Source: Microbacterium sp. TNHR37B (GTDB taxonomy: Bacteria; Actinomycetota; Actinomycetes; Actinomycetales; Microbacteriaceae). Taken from it: a stretch of 64,000 bases of DNA. A program made the translations under genes and the position numbers. The notes beneath the pieces were generated by a model that was not told where the DNA came from, made no database searches, and saw nothing but the letters and a program-made list of their open reading frames with translations. This document shows positions 55,066 through 62,971 of the stretch, one piece after another. The stretch spans positions 186,001-250,000 of the forward strand of contig NZ_LQGV01000001.1 of NCBI RefSeq assembly GCF_001620065.1. Reading direction: 5' to 3'. Numbering within the stretch: position 1 is the first letter of the stretch; each line of letters opens with the position of its first letter.

Positions 55066-55833
55066 TCAGAGGGTCAACCGGTAGCCGATTCCTCGTACGG
55101 TCTCGATCCATCGGGGATGCGTGGCAGATTCGCCGAGCTTGCGACGCAGGTTTGCGACGTGAACCTCGATGGCGCGCGTGTCGTGGTCGCTGATGTACGA
55201 GATGCCCAGATGGCTCTCACCCCGCAGCATGAGGGCGAGCTCGCCCTTGCCGACCACGCGTCGGCCGGCCGCGAGAAGATCGTGGAGGATATCGAACTCG
55301 CTCCGCGTGAGATCGAGCTCGGCTCCGTCGGCGCTCGCGACACGCATGTCGGGATGCAGGCGCAGTCCCTTGTGGTTGAGCCAGCCGGCGTCATCCGGCG
55401 TCGTCACGGCCGTCATCGGCCCGGTTGCGGTCGCATCGGTCGTGGTCGTCTCCGTGCCGAGCGTCCGCGGACGCCGCAGCATCGCCTCCACTCGTGCCCG
55501 GAGCTCGCGTGGGCGGAACGGCTTGGTGATGTAGTCGTCCGCTCCGGACTGAAGCCCCTGGAGAGTATCGATCTCATCCGCTCGCGCCGTCAGCATGACG
55601 ATGTACGTGTCGCTGACAGCCCGAATCCGGCGAGCCGTCTCGAAGCCGTCCATTCCGGGCAGGCTGACGTCGAGCGTCGTGATGATCGGCTGATGGTCGC
55701 GGATCAACTCGAGGCCGTCCACCCCGGTCCCCGCGGGATGCACCGTGAATCCGGCCTGGTCGAGCACCTCGGAGATGAGCGATCGGATGTCGGGGTCGTC
55801 TTCGATGACGACGGCGACCTTCGAATCCGGCAC
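55066..55833 (-). CDS. OmpR/PhoB-type response regulator
   Basis: 255 residues. The receiver domain has E11-D12-D13, phosphoacceptor D55 (TTLDVSLPG), T82 and K104 (TKPF), all intact. After a Thr/Ala-rich linker (about 120-150) comes a winged-helix output domain (LTRSEFDILHDLLAAG, IEVHVANLRRKLGE, IETVRGIGYRL). The GTG at 55833 has GGAGG 8 nt upstream. It faces the kinase/GGDEF pair tail to tail and lies downstream of the SipW-type genes on the same strand. Confidence 0.93.
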   Translation of the reverse strand: MPDSKVAVVIEDDPDIRSLISEVLDQAGFTVHPAGTGVDGLELIRDHQPIITTLDVSLPGMDGFETARRIRAVSDTYIVMLTARADEIDTLQGLQSGADDYITKPFRPRELRARVEAMLRRPRTLGTETTTTDATATGPMTAVTTPDDAGWLNHKGLRLHPDMRVASADGAELDLTRSEFDILHDLLAAGRRVVGKGELALMLRGESHLGISYISDHDTRAIEVHVANLRRKLGESATHPRWIETVRGIGYRLTL

Positions 55834-55943
55834 CGGGGATACCTCCGTCTGCCGGTCGACGGTTCTACGGAGGGGACCGGCACCGGCGATGATATCCCAG
55901 AAGGAGTGTCGGAACGGGACCGCCGTCGGATGTGTCGCCGGGC

Positions 55944-56486
55944 TCATCCGCAGACCGCGCCCGTGGAAGAGCGGTCTTCGGTGACCTGGAAGTAGATCGA
56001 GCTGCTCTGGCCCCAACCCCAGTTGGTGGGCGTCTTGGCGGTGAGCATGGGCAACTGGGCACAGGACCAACCATTGTCGGGAATGGCTTGTTGTGCCGGG
56101 GCGACCAGGCCGGCGGTCGCCCACGAGAACGGTCCGCCCGCGGTGGAGAGATCGATCGTGAACTGGATGTAGCCGCCGCCGGCGTTCGAGTTGAAGACGA
56201 CCGAGTAGCCACGAGTGCGTGCGCCGGGGTTGCCCCATTCGCCCTGGAGCTGGATCGAGGTCACTGAGCATCGGCCGCCGGGCTTGGGCGTGCCGTTCGG
56301 GTTCATGGCGGTGCAGCCGATTGCGGAGGCCGGAACCCACGAGCCGCCCGTTGCAACGACGGACGCCGATGTGCTGTCGGTCCATGCGGCCGAGGTGTCG
56401 CCGATCGAGCCGGCCACACCGGCACCCGCGACGAGGCTGCCGAGTGCGATGAGGAGAGCCGTCATGCGCAGGCGCGTCAGTCTCAT
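55944..56486 (-). CDS. SipW-type secreted protein (TasA/camelysin-like signal region)
   Basis: 180 residues. After a basic, hydrophobic N-terminus it shows the TSAAWTDSTSA segment (SAAWTD at 32-37) that marks SipW-dependent-type export signals. The mature part is Gly/Ser/Asn-rich with four cysteines in pairs and aromatic GEWGN and NWGWGQ segments. Probably an exported structural surface protein. The ATG overlaps the previous gene's stop (ATGA). Confidence 0.75.
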   Translation of the reverse strand: MRLTRLRMTALLIALGSLVAGAGVAGSIGDTSAAWTDSTSASVVATGGSWVPASAIGCTAMNPNGTPKPGGRCSVTSIQLQGEWGNPGARTRGYSVVFNSNAGGGYIQFTIDLSTAGGPFSWATAGLVAPAQQAIPDNGWSCAQLPMLTAKTPTNWGWGQSSSIYFQVTEDRSSTGAVCG

Positions 56487-57073
56487 GAGAGTTCCTCCCT
56501 CGCGTCGCGAGACTGAGGCTTTCGACGCGTGGACACGACAACGATGCCCCCGGCCATCAGCAGACCGCTTCCGATGAGGATCAGCACCAGCGGGAGCTGA
56601 GCGCCGGTCGCCGCGAGTGCCGGTCCACCGGCCGCCGTGCCGCCGCCGGTCGCTCCCGGTTCCACGGCGCTACTGTCGACCTCGGCCTCGACCAGACTGA
56701 TCAGGCCGTCCGCGGAGATGTCTGCGGTGCTGGCGTCCTCGGGAACCGTCAAGCCGAGGACGAGACGGTAGTCGCCGGGATCGAGGACCTCGCCCTTCAG
56801 CTGAGACAGCTCTCTGCAGACCCCCGTCGTGCCGCATACGGTAGCGGTCCAGGCCCCATCCCCGTCGAGCAGGAACGTGGCGTCGAACACAGCGGCGCGG
56901 ACGTCGACATGAAACGGCTGCTCGTGGGAGACCGTTTCGCCGGGGAGGACAACGCCGAAGTCATGTGTCAGCGGGACCGACTGAGCGACAGCGGGCGCCG
57001 GCTGCGCAAGGGCGGACACGCCGCCGGCGACGAGGACCACGAGGCCCAGTACGAGAATGCGGGTCCCCGTCAT
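56483..57073 (-). CDS. Wall-anchored surface protein with LAATG sorting-type signal
   Basis: 196 residues. Sec-type signal peptide (about 1-31, ending near AVAQ), a beta-rich domain with a disulfide-type pair CGTTGVC, an acidic linker, then LAATG (153-157), a hydrophobic helix and the RRKP tail typical of sortase substrates in actinobacteria (LAxTG variant). The ATG at 57073 overlaps the sipW stop, so it is preferred over 57094. No sortase gene is in this window. Confidence 0.75.
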   Translation of the reverse strand: MTGTRILVLGLVVLVAGGVSALAQPAPAVAQSVPLTHDFGVVLPGETVSHEQPFHVDVRAAVFDATFLLDGDGAWTATVCGTTGVCRELSQLKGEVLDPGDYRLVLGLTVPEDASTADISADGLISLVEAEVDSSAVEPGATGGGTAAGGPALAATGAQLPLVLILIGSGLLMAGGIVVVSTRRKPQSRDAREELS

Positions 57074-57744
57074 CGCTGGGCCAGCTCTCGCCATTGCGCG
57101 CGTGTCATCGTGATGCCGGCCTCGAGCTCAGACCGGGGCGCCCCCGACGCCACCGATCCTTCCGCGTCCGCGACGAGCACCGGGCTTGCCGTCCCCCCGA
57201 CCGCAGTCCCCTCGCGTGCGCCGGCCGGGACCCCCCGTTCCCGCGATGGCCGACGTGTCGGCGCCGGGAGCAACAGCGTGATGCCGAGCAGCGCGACCAG
57301 CCCGACCACCAACGGGATCGCGACCCCGGGTGTCGTCAGTCGCTGGACAGCGGATCCCCATCCGCTGAGCTGCACGGCGGGCTGCCACACACGGTCGCCG
57401 ACGGTGTAATCCAGGGCATCGGACGCGGCGTTGTTGTCGCCCTTCATCGAGACCTGATACGTCCCATCGCCGGTCGCGGCGATCTTCTCGATGCGGTGCG
57501 TCACGAGGTTCCCCGTCAGCTCGGACGGAAGGCTCACGACGTCACCCACGTCGAGCCCCTTCGTCTCGACCGGGACGTCGATCAGCAGGTCTCCGGTCAT
57601 GATCTGAGGCTCCATCGAACCCGAGATCACGATGAGAGGCTTCACGAGCCCCATGGCGGTCGCTCCCCAGAGGACCGCGCAGAGCAGACCCACCGCGGCG
57701 AGCGTCCACAGCACGATCTCGGCAAGGCGGCGCAGGATCTGCAT
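57070..57744 (-). CDS. SipW-like (ER-type) signal peptidase I
   Basis: 224 residues. One N-terminal membrane helix (about 9-34), catalytic serine S43 in SGSMEP, and a histidine (H83 in LVTHRI) where ordinary bacterial enzymes have lysine. With KGDNNAASD this is the S26B/SipW type. A C-terminal membrane helix (about 140-160) and a Pro/Ala-rich tail follow. In Bacillus SipW processes TasA-type matrix proteins; two such candidates flank it here. The ATG at 57744 has AGAGGA 6 nt upstream; the ATG at 57750 is too close. Confidence 0.88.
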   Translation of the reverse strand: MQILRRLAEIVLWTLAAVGLLCAVLWGATAMGLVKPLIVISGSMEPQIMTGDLLIDVPVETKGLDVGDVVSLPSELTGNLVTHRIEKIAATGDGTYQVSMKGDNNAASDALDYTVGDRVWQPAVQLSGWGSAVQRLTTPGVAIPLVVGLVALLGITLLLPAPTRRPSRERGVPAGAREGTAVGGTASPVLVADAEGSVASGAPRSELEAGITMTRAQWRELAQR

Positions 57745-57796
57745 CGTCATTCCTCTCTCGTGGTGTCGTTCGTCGCGGTGGGTCTGTCGGGGGTGC

Positions 57797-58357
57797 TTAC
57801 GGGGCGACTGCGGTGCCGGTCACCGTGACGATGATCGTGCCCGACTTGCCCTGGTTGCTCGCCGCCCAGTTGCTGTCGGTCGTGACCTTCAGCTGGAACT
57901 GGTCGGAGGCGCCGGCCCCGGACTCGGCCGTGAGGGAAGCCGACAGGCCTTCCACGGTGGCGTTCGGGTTCGCGGTGAAGGTGGAGGCGGGGGAGGAAGC
58001 CCACTCGACCGTCGGCGTCAGGGCGGCACCGACGCTGCCGAGGTTCTTCACCCACAGGTCGATGGTGCGGGTCTCACCGGGGACGAGGTTCTGAAGCGCC
58101 GTGGCAGGGACGACCAGCTGGATCGACCCCTTGGAGTCCGACTCCTGCCAGGTGGTTCCGTTGAGGGAACCCTGGAGGTTGAAGGTCGCCGCCTCCGCCT
58201 TGGCGGAGAAGAAGACGTTGTCGCTCCATGCCGCGCTGGTCGCCGCGGCACCGATGCCGCCGACGGCGAGGGCCGCGAGAGTGAAGGCGAGAACAGCGCG
58301 CCGCTTGCTCTTGCGCTGCGGCTGTTCGAGAGACGTGGTGTTTTCGGGCGTGCTCAT
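57797..58357 (-). CDS. Alternate-type signal peptide (SipW-dependent) secreted protein
   Basis: 186 residues. The N-terminus carries RKSKRRAVLAFTLAALAV and then SAAWSDN (SAAWSD at 41-46), the alternate signal-region mark also seen in its neighbour at 55944. The mature part reads like a TasA/camelysin-type beta domain (VPGETRTIDLWVKNLGSVGAALTP, a TasA-like segment). AAAGG precedes the ATG at 58357. First gene of the SipW operon. Confidence 0.82.
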   Translation of the reverse strand: MSTPENTTSLEQPQRKSKRRAVLAFTLAALAVGGIGAAATSAAWSDNVFFSAKAEAATFNLQGSLNGTTWQESDSKGSIQLVVPATALQNLVPGETRTIDLWVKNLGSVGAALTPTVEWASSPASTFTANPNATVEGLSASLTAESGAGASDQFQLKVTTDSNWAASNQGKSGTIIVTVTGTAVAP

Positions 58358-58452
58358 GACGTGCCTTTCGGGCTGAGAGCCGGGCGCCACGGCACGCCGA
58401 CCGGCCCCCCGTTCCGGCGGGCAGTCGCGTCTGCTGGAACGGGGGATCAGGT

Positions 58453-58563
58453 CGGTCTGTTCGGGCAGACCGGACTGTTCGGGTAACCGAGTCGGGTTCG
58501 GGTCCAGCTCGGTGGGGGCTTCGTTTCGGGTTCGAAGCCAGCAAGGAACACGTTAGAACCCGA
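58453..58563 (-). promoter_or_regulatory. Long structured leader and promoter candidate of the SipW operon
   Basis: The 294-bp gap between this operon and coaE contains a -10-like TAACGT on the minus strand (58550-58555), flanked by an 8-bp inverted repeat TCGGGTTC / GAACCCGA (58526-58533 / 58556-58563). A 7-bp hairpin CGGTCTG / CAGACCG (58453-58459 / 58466-58472) follows. A leader of roughly 185 nt is implied. The arrangement suggests regulated expression; start site not proven. Confidence 0.4.
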
Positions 58564-58638
58564 CTCTCAGGAAACCCTCAAGGCAGGCTCAAGCGTCGCT
58601 TCGCCTTATCAGAGAACATCATCAGCGCCGCCGCATGG

Positions 58639-58644
58639 CATCCT
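58639..58644 (+). promoter_or_regulatory. Weak -10 element CATCCT before coaE
   Basis: CATCCT, 7-nt spacer, ATG at 58652. There is no ribosome-binding site, so a leaderless start is possible. Confidence 0.3.
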
Positions 58645-58651
58645 CAGTGTC

Positions 58652-59263
58652 ATGGCTCTCATCGCGCTCACCGGCGGAATCGCCTCGGGGAAGTCGACGA
58701 TCGCGCACAGACTGAGGTCCCACGGCGCCGTCGTCGTCGATGCCGACGCCGTCGTGCGCGACGTCCAACGGGCGGGGTCCCCCGTCCTGGAGCAGATCCG
58801 AGACGCGTTCGGGGACGGTGTCGTCGGCCTGGACGGCGCGCTCGATCGTGCGGCTCTGGCCGGAATCGTCTTCACGGACGATGCAGCGCGCGAACGACTC
58901 AACGCGATCGTCCACCCCGCGGTGCGGGCCGAGTCAGCACGGCGGTTCGAGGAGGCGTTCGCCCACGACCCCGACGCGATCGTCGTGTACGACGTTCCGC
59001 TCCTCGTCGAGGCGCGCGCCGACGAGCCGTGGGATCTCGTCGTGCTCGCCCATGCGCCGGCGGGGGTGCGACGGGAGCGGCTCGTGAGCCTGCGGGGCAT
59101 GACGGACGAAGAGGCGCGGGCGCGCGTCGCCGCTCAGACCAGCGACGCGCAACGCCTGGCGATCGCCGATGTCGTCATCGACACGGCGGGTTCTCTGGAG
59201 GAGACGCTCGCTCAGACCGACGCCTTGTGGCGTCGCTTGCGGGGTCAGCCGGGTCCGTCCTGA
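58652..59263 (+). CDS. coaE: Dephospho-CoA kinase CoaE
   Basis: Last step of coenzyme A synthesis; 203 residues. P-loop LTGGIASGKSTIAHRL at the N-terminus, VDADAVVRDVQ, and DVPLLVEA in the middle match the family. No fused C-terminal UPF0157 domain as in mycobacterial CoaE. The stop overlaps the convergent DUF4126 gene by 19 bp. In mycobacteria coaE follows rpsA directly; here 6.5 kb lies between. Confidence 0.94.
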   Translation: MALIALTGGIASGKSTIAHRLRSHGAVVVDADAVVRDVQRAGSPVLEQIRDAFGDGVVGLDGALDRAALAGIVFTDDAARERLNAIVHPAVRAESARRFEEAFAHDPDAIVVYDVPLLVEARADEPWDLVVLAHAPAGVRRERLVSLRGMTDEEARARVAAQTSDAQRLAIADVVIDTAGSLEETLAQTDALWRRLRGQPGPS

Positions 59264-59865
59264 ACGGCGGCCGCCTTCTTCCGCGCGGCGACGGAGCGGC
59301 GCCGCCGTCGCACGATGAACACCGCCGCGACGATGAGCCCGGCCAGGAGAAGCCCGGCAAGGATCGGCACGAAGATCGCCGAGAGCGTCAGCGCGAACGA
59401 CGACGCATCCTCCGCGGTGGACACCAGCGGCGCCGCTAGCCCCGCCGTCGCGAGGTTGGCGAGAGGCCGCGCCGCGGCCTTGACGGCGTGAACCGCGAGC
59501 GCGAGCAGTACCCCGACGACCACCGGGACCCATCCGTTGTCCGCGAAGAAGGACGCCGGGTCATCGACGCGGACGGCCTGGGAGGCGGAGCCCGCGCCGA
59601 AGACGATGCCTCCCGAGGCAGGACGCACGACGGTCTGGATGATGTCGTTCACGGAGTCCACAGCGGGAATCTTGTCCGCCACGATTTCGATGACGAGGAG
59701 GATCCCGGTGATCCACAGCGCGATGTCGCTGGAGATCCACGCCCAGGTCTCGGGGATGTGGACCGCTGGAACCACTCGATCTGCAAGCCCGAGCACGAAC
59801 AGGGGCATCCACGCGTTCAGTCCTGCCGCTGCGGCCAGACCGGACCCCACCAGGAACTCGAGCAT
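59245..59865 (-). CDS. DUF4126 family membrane protein
   Basis: 206 residues, about five membrane helices, with the DUF4126 start (GSGLAAAAGLNAWMPLFVLGLADR) and a basic cytoplasmic tail (RRRRRSVAARKK). Function unknown. The ATG at 59865 is chosen because a TAGGGT -10 element lies 7 nt upstream; the GTG at 59874 overlaps that element. Confidence 0.85.
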   Translation of the reverse strand: MLEFLVGSGLAAAAGLNAWMPLFVLGLADRVVPAVHIPETWAWISSDIALWITGILLVIEIVADKIPAVDSVNDIIQTVVRPASGGIVFGAGSASQAVRVDDPASFFADNGWVPVVVGVLLALAVHAVKAAARPLANLATAGLAAPLVSTAEDASSFALTLSAIFVPILAGLLLAGLIVAAVFIVRRRRRSVAARKKAAAVQDGPG

Positions 59866-59872
59866 GTCGTCC

Positions 59873-59878
59873 ACCCTA
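59873..59878 (-). promoter_or_regulatory. -10 element TAGGGT, leaderless start of the DUF4126 gene
   Basis: Minus strand TAGGGT, 7-nt spacer GGACGAC, ATG at 59865. Confidence 0.5.
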
Positions 59879-59969
59879 CGGGTCGCGACATTCTGAAACG
59901 GCGAGGCAATCCCTCGTTCATCTCTGCGGCGTATCGTCCGTGCACAGCGCGGAAGGAAGGAGATCGCCG

Positions 59970-60050
59970 ATGCGACGGATGGTCGACGACCACGAGTGGG
60001 ATGACTTCGCCGTCGGCGACTTCGAGTCCGGCGAAGACGACGAGGTCTGA
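59970..60050 (+). CDS. Very small acidic protein (26 residues), unannotated candidate
   Basis: Short frame with ATG preceded by GGAAGGAAGGAGA at ideal spacing, one of the strongest ribosome-binding sites in the window. The product starts MRRMVDDHEWDDF and has 11 acidic residues of 26, ending GEDDEV. A -10-like TATCGT lies near 59932. No known family; it could be a small regulatory protein or a leader peptide of uvrB. Confidence 0.5.
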   Translation: MRRMVDDHEWDDFAVGDFESGEDDEV

Positions 60051-60095
60051 GCCTCGCCGAGCGCGAACACCGGTCCCGGTGTCGGAGCCCCGGCC

Positions 60096-60101
60096 TACGC
60101 T
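60096..60101 (+). promoter_or_regulatory. -10 element TACGCT, leaderless start of uvrB
   Basis: TACGCT, 6-nt spacer GGAGGA, ATG at 60108. The spacer looks like a Shine-Dalgarno but is directly against the ATG. Confidence 0.55.
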
Positions 60102-60107
60102 GGAGGA

Positions 60108-62177
60108 ATGCAGACCACCCGATCCGTGCGCCCGTTCGAGGTCGTCAGCGAGTACTCGCCCAGCGGGGACCAGCCGCAAGCGATCGCGGAGCTGGCGGCG
60201 CGCATCAACGCGGGAGAGACCGACGTCGTCCTGCTCGGCGCGACGGGCACGGGAAAGTCGGCGACCACTGCGTGGTTGATCGAACAGGTGCAGCGGCCCA
60301 CGCTCGTTCTCGCCCACAACAAGACCCTCGCGGCCCAGCTGGCCAACGAGTTCCGCGACCTCATGCCGCACAACGCGGTCGAGTACTTCGTGAGCTACTA
60401 CGACTATTACCAACCCGAGGCGTACGTTCCGCAGACAGACACCTTCATCGAGAAGGACTCCTCGATCAACGCCGAGGTCGAGCGGCTCCGCCACTCGACG
60501 ACCAACTCGCTGCTCAGTCGCCGAGACGTCGTCGTGGTCTCCACCGTTTCGTGCATCTATGGCCTCGGCGCCCCGGAGGAGTACCTCCGCGCGATGGTCG
60601 CCCTGCAGGTGGGGGAGAGGTACGACCGCGACGCCCTCATCCGTAAGTTCATCGCGATGCAGTACAACCGCAACGACGTCGACTTCTCACGAGGCAACTT
60701 CCGCGTGCGTGGAGACACCATCGAGATCATCCCGGTCTACGAGGAGTACGCCGTGCGTATCGAGCTCTTCGGCGACGAGATCGAAGCGCTCTACATGCTC
60801 CATCCCCTGACGGGTGAGGTCGTCCAGAAGCTCGACAGCGTGCCGATCTTCCCCGCCTCGCACTACGTCGCGGGCACCGACACGGTACAGCGGGCCATCG
60901 GAACGATCGAGACGGAGCTCGCCTCTCGACTGGCCGAGCTCGAGGGGCAGGGCAAGCTTCTCGAGGCGCAGCGGCTGAGGATGCGCACCACCTTCGATCT
61001 CGAGATGCTGCAGCAGCTCGGCTTCTGCTCCGGGATCGAGAACTACTCCCGCCACTTGGACGGACGCTCCGCGGGCGAGCCGCCGCACACGCTGCTCGAC
61101 TTCTTCCCCGACGACTTCCTACTCGTGATCGACGAGTCGCACGTCACCGTGCCGCAGATCGGCGCGATGTATGAGGGAGACGCCTCGCGCAAGCGCACGC
61201 TCGTCGATCACGGCTTCCGGCTTCCCAGCGCGCTCGACAACCGCCCGCTGCGTTTCGACGAGTTCAAACAGCGCATCGGACAGACGGTCTATCTGTCGGC
61301 CACGCCCGGCCGATATGAGATGGGCATCGCCGACGGGGTGGTCGAGCAGATCATCCGCCCGACCGGCCTGGTCGATCCGCAGATCATCGTCAAGCCCTCG
61401 AAGGGGCAGATCGACGACCTGCTGGAAGAGATTCGGGTGCGGGTGGAGCGGGACGAGCGCGTCCTCGTCACGACGCTCACCAAGAAGATGGCGGAGGAGT
61501 TGACCGACTTCTTGGGGGAGCACGGGGTGCGTGTGCGCTACCTGCACTCCGACGTCGATACCCTCCGCCGTGTCGAGCTCCTCACTGAGCTGCGGTCGGG
61601 TGTCTACGACGTGCTCGTGGGGATCAACCTGCTCCGAGAAGGCCTCGACCTTCCCGAGGTGTCGCTCGTCGCCATCCTCGACGCCGATAAGGAGGGCTTC
61701 CTCCGTTCGGGTACGTCGTTGATCCAGACGATCGGTCGCGCGGCGCGCAACGTCTCCGGCGAGGTGCACATGTACGCCGATAACATGACCGACTCGATGC
61801 GCTCTGCCATCGACGAGACCGAGCGCCGCCGCGAGCGGCAGCTCGAGTACAACGCGGAGAACGGCATCGATCCGCAGCCCTTGCGCAAGCGCATCGCAGA
61901 CATCACCGATGTGCTGGCACGAGAGGCCTCCGACACGCAGGAGCTTCTCTCCCGCAAGAACGCCAGCGGCAAAGGCAAGAGCCCCACGCCGCGCTTGCGG
62001 CGGGAAGGCATCGCTGCGGAAGGGGCGAACCAGCTCGAGGCGACGATCGCCGACCTGTCGGCCCAGATGCTCGCTGCGGCCGGGGAATTGAAGTTCGAGC
62101 TTGCGGCCCGGTTGCGCGACGAGGTTCAGGATCTCAAGAAGGAGCTTCGCGCGATGGAGCGTGCCGGTCACGCGTAA
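60108..62177 (+). CDS. uvrB: Excinuclease ABC subunit B
   Basis: DNA damage-verifying helicase of nucleotide excision repair, 689 residues. Walker [15 protein letters not shown], the beta-hairpin region [18 protein letters not shown], helicase motifs ([53 protein letters not shown]) and a C-terminal UvrC-binding UVR motif (about 645-680). Confidence 0.98.
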   Translation: MQTTRSVRPFEVVSEYSPSGDQPQAIAELAARINAGETDVVLLGATGTGKSATTAWLIEQVQRPTLVLAHNKTLAAQLANEFRDLMPHNAVEYFVSYYDYYQPEAYVPQTDTFIEKDSSINAEVERLRHSTTNSLLSRRDVVVVSTVSCIYGLGAPEEYLRAMVALQVGERYDRDALIRKFIAMQYNRNDVDFSRGNFRVRGDTIEIIPVYEEYAVRIELFGDEIEALYMLHPLTGEVVQKLDSVPIFPASHYVAGTDTVQRAIGTIETELASRLAELEGQGKLLEAQRLRMRTTFDLEMLQQLGFCSGIENYSRHLDGRSAGEPPHTLLDFFPDDFLLVIDESHVTVPQIGAMYEGDASRKRTLVDHGFRLPSALDNRPLRFDEFKQRIGQTVYLSATPGRYEMGIADGVVEQIIRPTGLVDPQIIVKPSKGQIDDLLEEIRVRVERDERVLVTTLTKKMAEELTDFLGEHGVRVRYLHSDVDTLRRVELLTELRSGVYDVLVGINLLREGLDLPEVSLVAILDADKEGFLRSGTSLIQTIGRAARNVSGEVHMYADNMTDSMRSAIDETERRRERQLEYNAENGIDPQPLRKRIADITDVLAREASDTQELLSRKNASGKGKSPTPRLRREGIAAEGANQLEATIADLSAQMLAAAGELKFELAARLRDEVQDLKKELRAMERAGHA

Positions 62178-62222
62178 GCGGCGCCACTCGGGCTGGGCTC
62201 GCGTCAGCGATCGAGCGACCGG

Positions 62223-62456
62223 TCAGGGACAGTGCATGAGCGGCTTCGGGCCGCTGCGATCGAAGGTGTGCTCCGACATCGGATGACCGCACAGCGGACA
62301 CGCGCGGCCGGTGCGCTCCGGCTCCGGCTCGGTGTCATACGGACCGACGGAGGCCGGTCCGGCGAACCGGATGAGCCGGCTGTTGAGGTACGCGTACCAG
62401 CCGCCCGCCTCGCGAACGCGTTGGCGAAGGGTCGAATCCGGTTCGCTTCGTGTCAT
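62223..62456 (-). CDS. Small zinc-ribbon protein
   Basis: 77 residues. A basic helical N-terminus with GGWYAYLNSRLIR is followed by a Cys/His cluster: C53-x2-C56, H58, H63, H75, C76. This looks like a single zinc site. Family not recognised. Divergent from the OhrR-like gene across a 12-bp palindrome that overlaps this gene's -10 element, so OhrR control is likely. Confidence 0.7.
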   Translation of the reverse strand: MTRSEPDSTLRQRVREAGGWYAYLNSRLIRFAGPASVGPYDTEPEPERTGRACPLCGHPMSEHTFDRSGPKPLMHCP

Positions 62457-62461
62457 GATGA

Positions 62462-62473
62462 TTAGTGTACTAA
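62462..62473. promoter_or_regulatory. Palindromic operator TTAGT-GT-ACTAA in the divergent ohrR-type promoter
   Basis: Perfect 5-bp inverted arms around GT, A+T-rich for this genome, in the 32-bp gap between the zinc-ribbon and OhrR-like starts. It contains the zinc-ribbon gene's -10 (TACACT, 62464-62469 minus strand, 7 nt from ATG) and abuts the regulator's promoter. Shape and position fit a MarR/OhrR dimer site. Confidence 0.65.
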
Positions 62474-62488
62474 GGATTGGATAGGTGG

Positions 62489-62962
62489 ATGGACGCGCGT
62501 GACGAGATGCTCGCTCTGGAGAGCCAACTGTGCTTCGCGCTCGTGACGGCCGCGCGGAACGTCGTCTCCCTGTACCGGCCGATTCTCGAGCCACTCGGGC
62601 TGACGCATCCGCAGTACCTCGTGATGCTCGCCCTCTGGGAGCAGTCGCCCCGGTCGCTCGCGGACCTCGCGGAGGCTCTCGCGATGGAGCCGGCGACGCT
62701 GTCGCCGCTCGTGAAGCGATTGGAGGCTCAAGGCAGGGTCGAGCGCAGCCGCCGCTCCGATGACGAACGCGTTCTCGACATCGCGCTCTCAGCCGACGGG
62801 CGGGCATTGCGCGAACGGGCCCTCGAGGTGCCCGGAGCGGTCATGGAACGAGTGGGGATGGACGTCGCGGAGATCGTCGAGCTCCGCGAAGCGCTGGCCA
62901 GGTTTGCGGGCCCGCGATCCCGGCATGGCCGCTCCGGAGCCGATGTCGGAACCCCGACCTAG
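62489..62962 (+). CDS. OhrR-like MarR-family peroxide-sensing repressor
   Basis: 157 residues. The N-terminal [20 protein letters not shown] places a lone cysteine at C15, the peroxide-reactive position of Bacillus Ohr[24 protein letters not shown] is the OhrR hallmark, and a winged helix follows ([26 protein letters not shown]). No ohr gene is adjacent; instead a zinc-ribbon gene is divergent. ATG at 62489; a TTG at 62477 is possible. The TAG stop overlaps the uvrA -10 element. Confidence 0.85.
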   Translation: MDARDEMLALESQLCFALVTAARNVVSLYRPILEPLGLTHPQYLVMLALWEQSPRSLADLAEALAMEPATLSPLVKRLEAQGRVERSRRSDDERVLDIALSADGRALRERALEVPGAVMERVGMDVAEIVELREALARFAGPRSRHGRSGADVGTPT

Positions 62963-62965
62963 ACT
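62960..62965 (+). promoter_or_regulatory. -10 element TAGACT overlapping the ohrR-like stop; leaderless start of uvrA
   Basis: The first three bases are the stop codon of the OhrR-like gene. A 6-nt spacer TGTCCG follows, then GTG at 62972. Confidence 0.6.
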
Positions 62966-62971
62966 TGTCCG

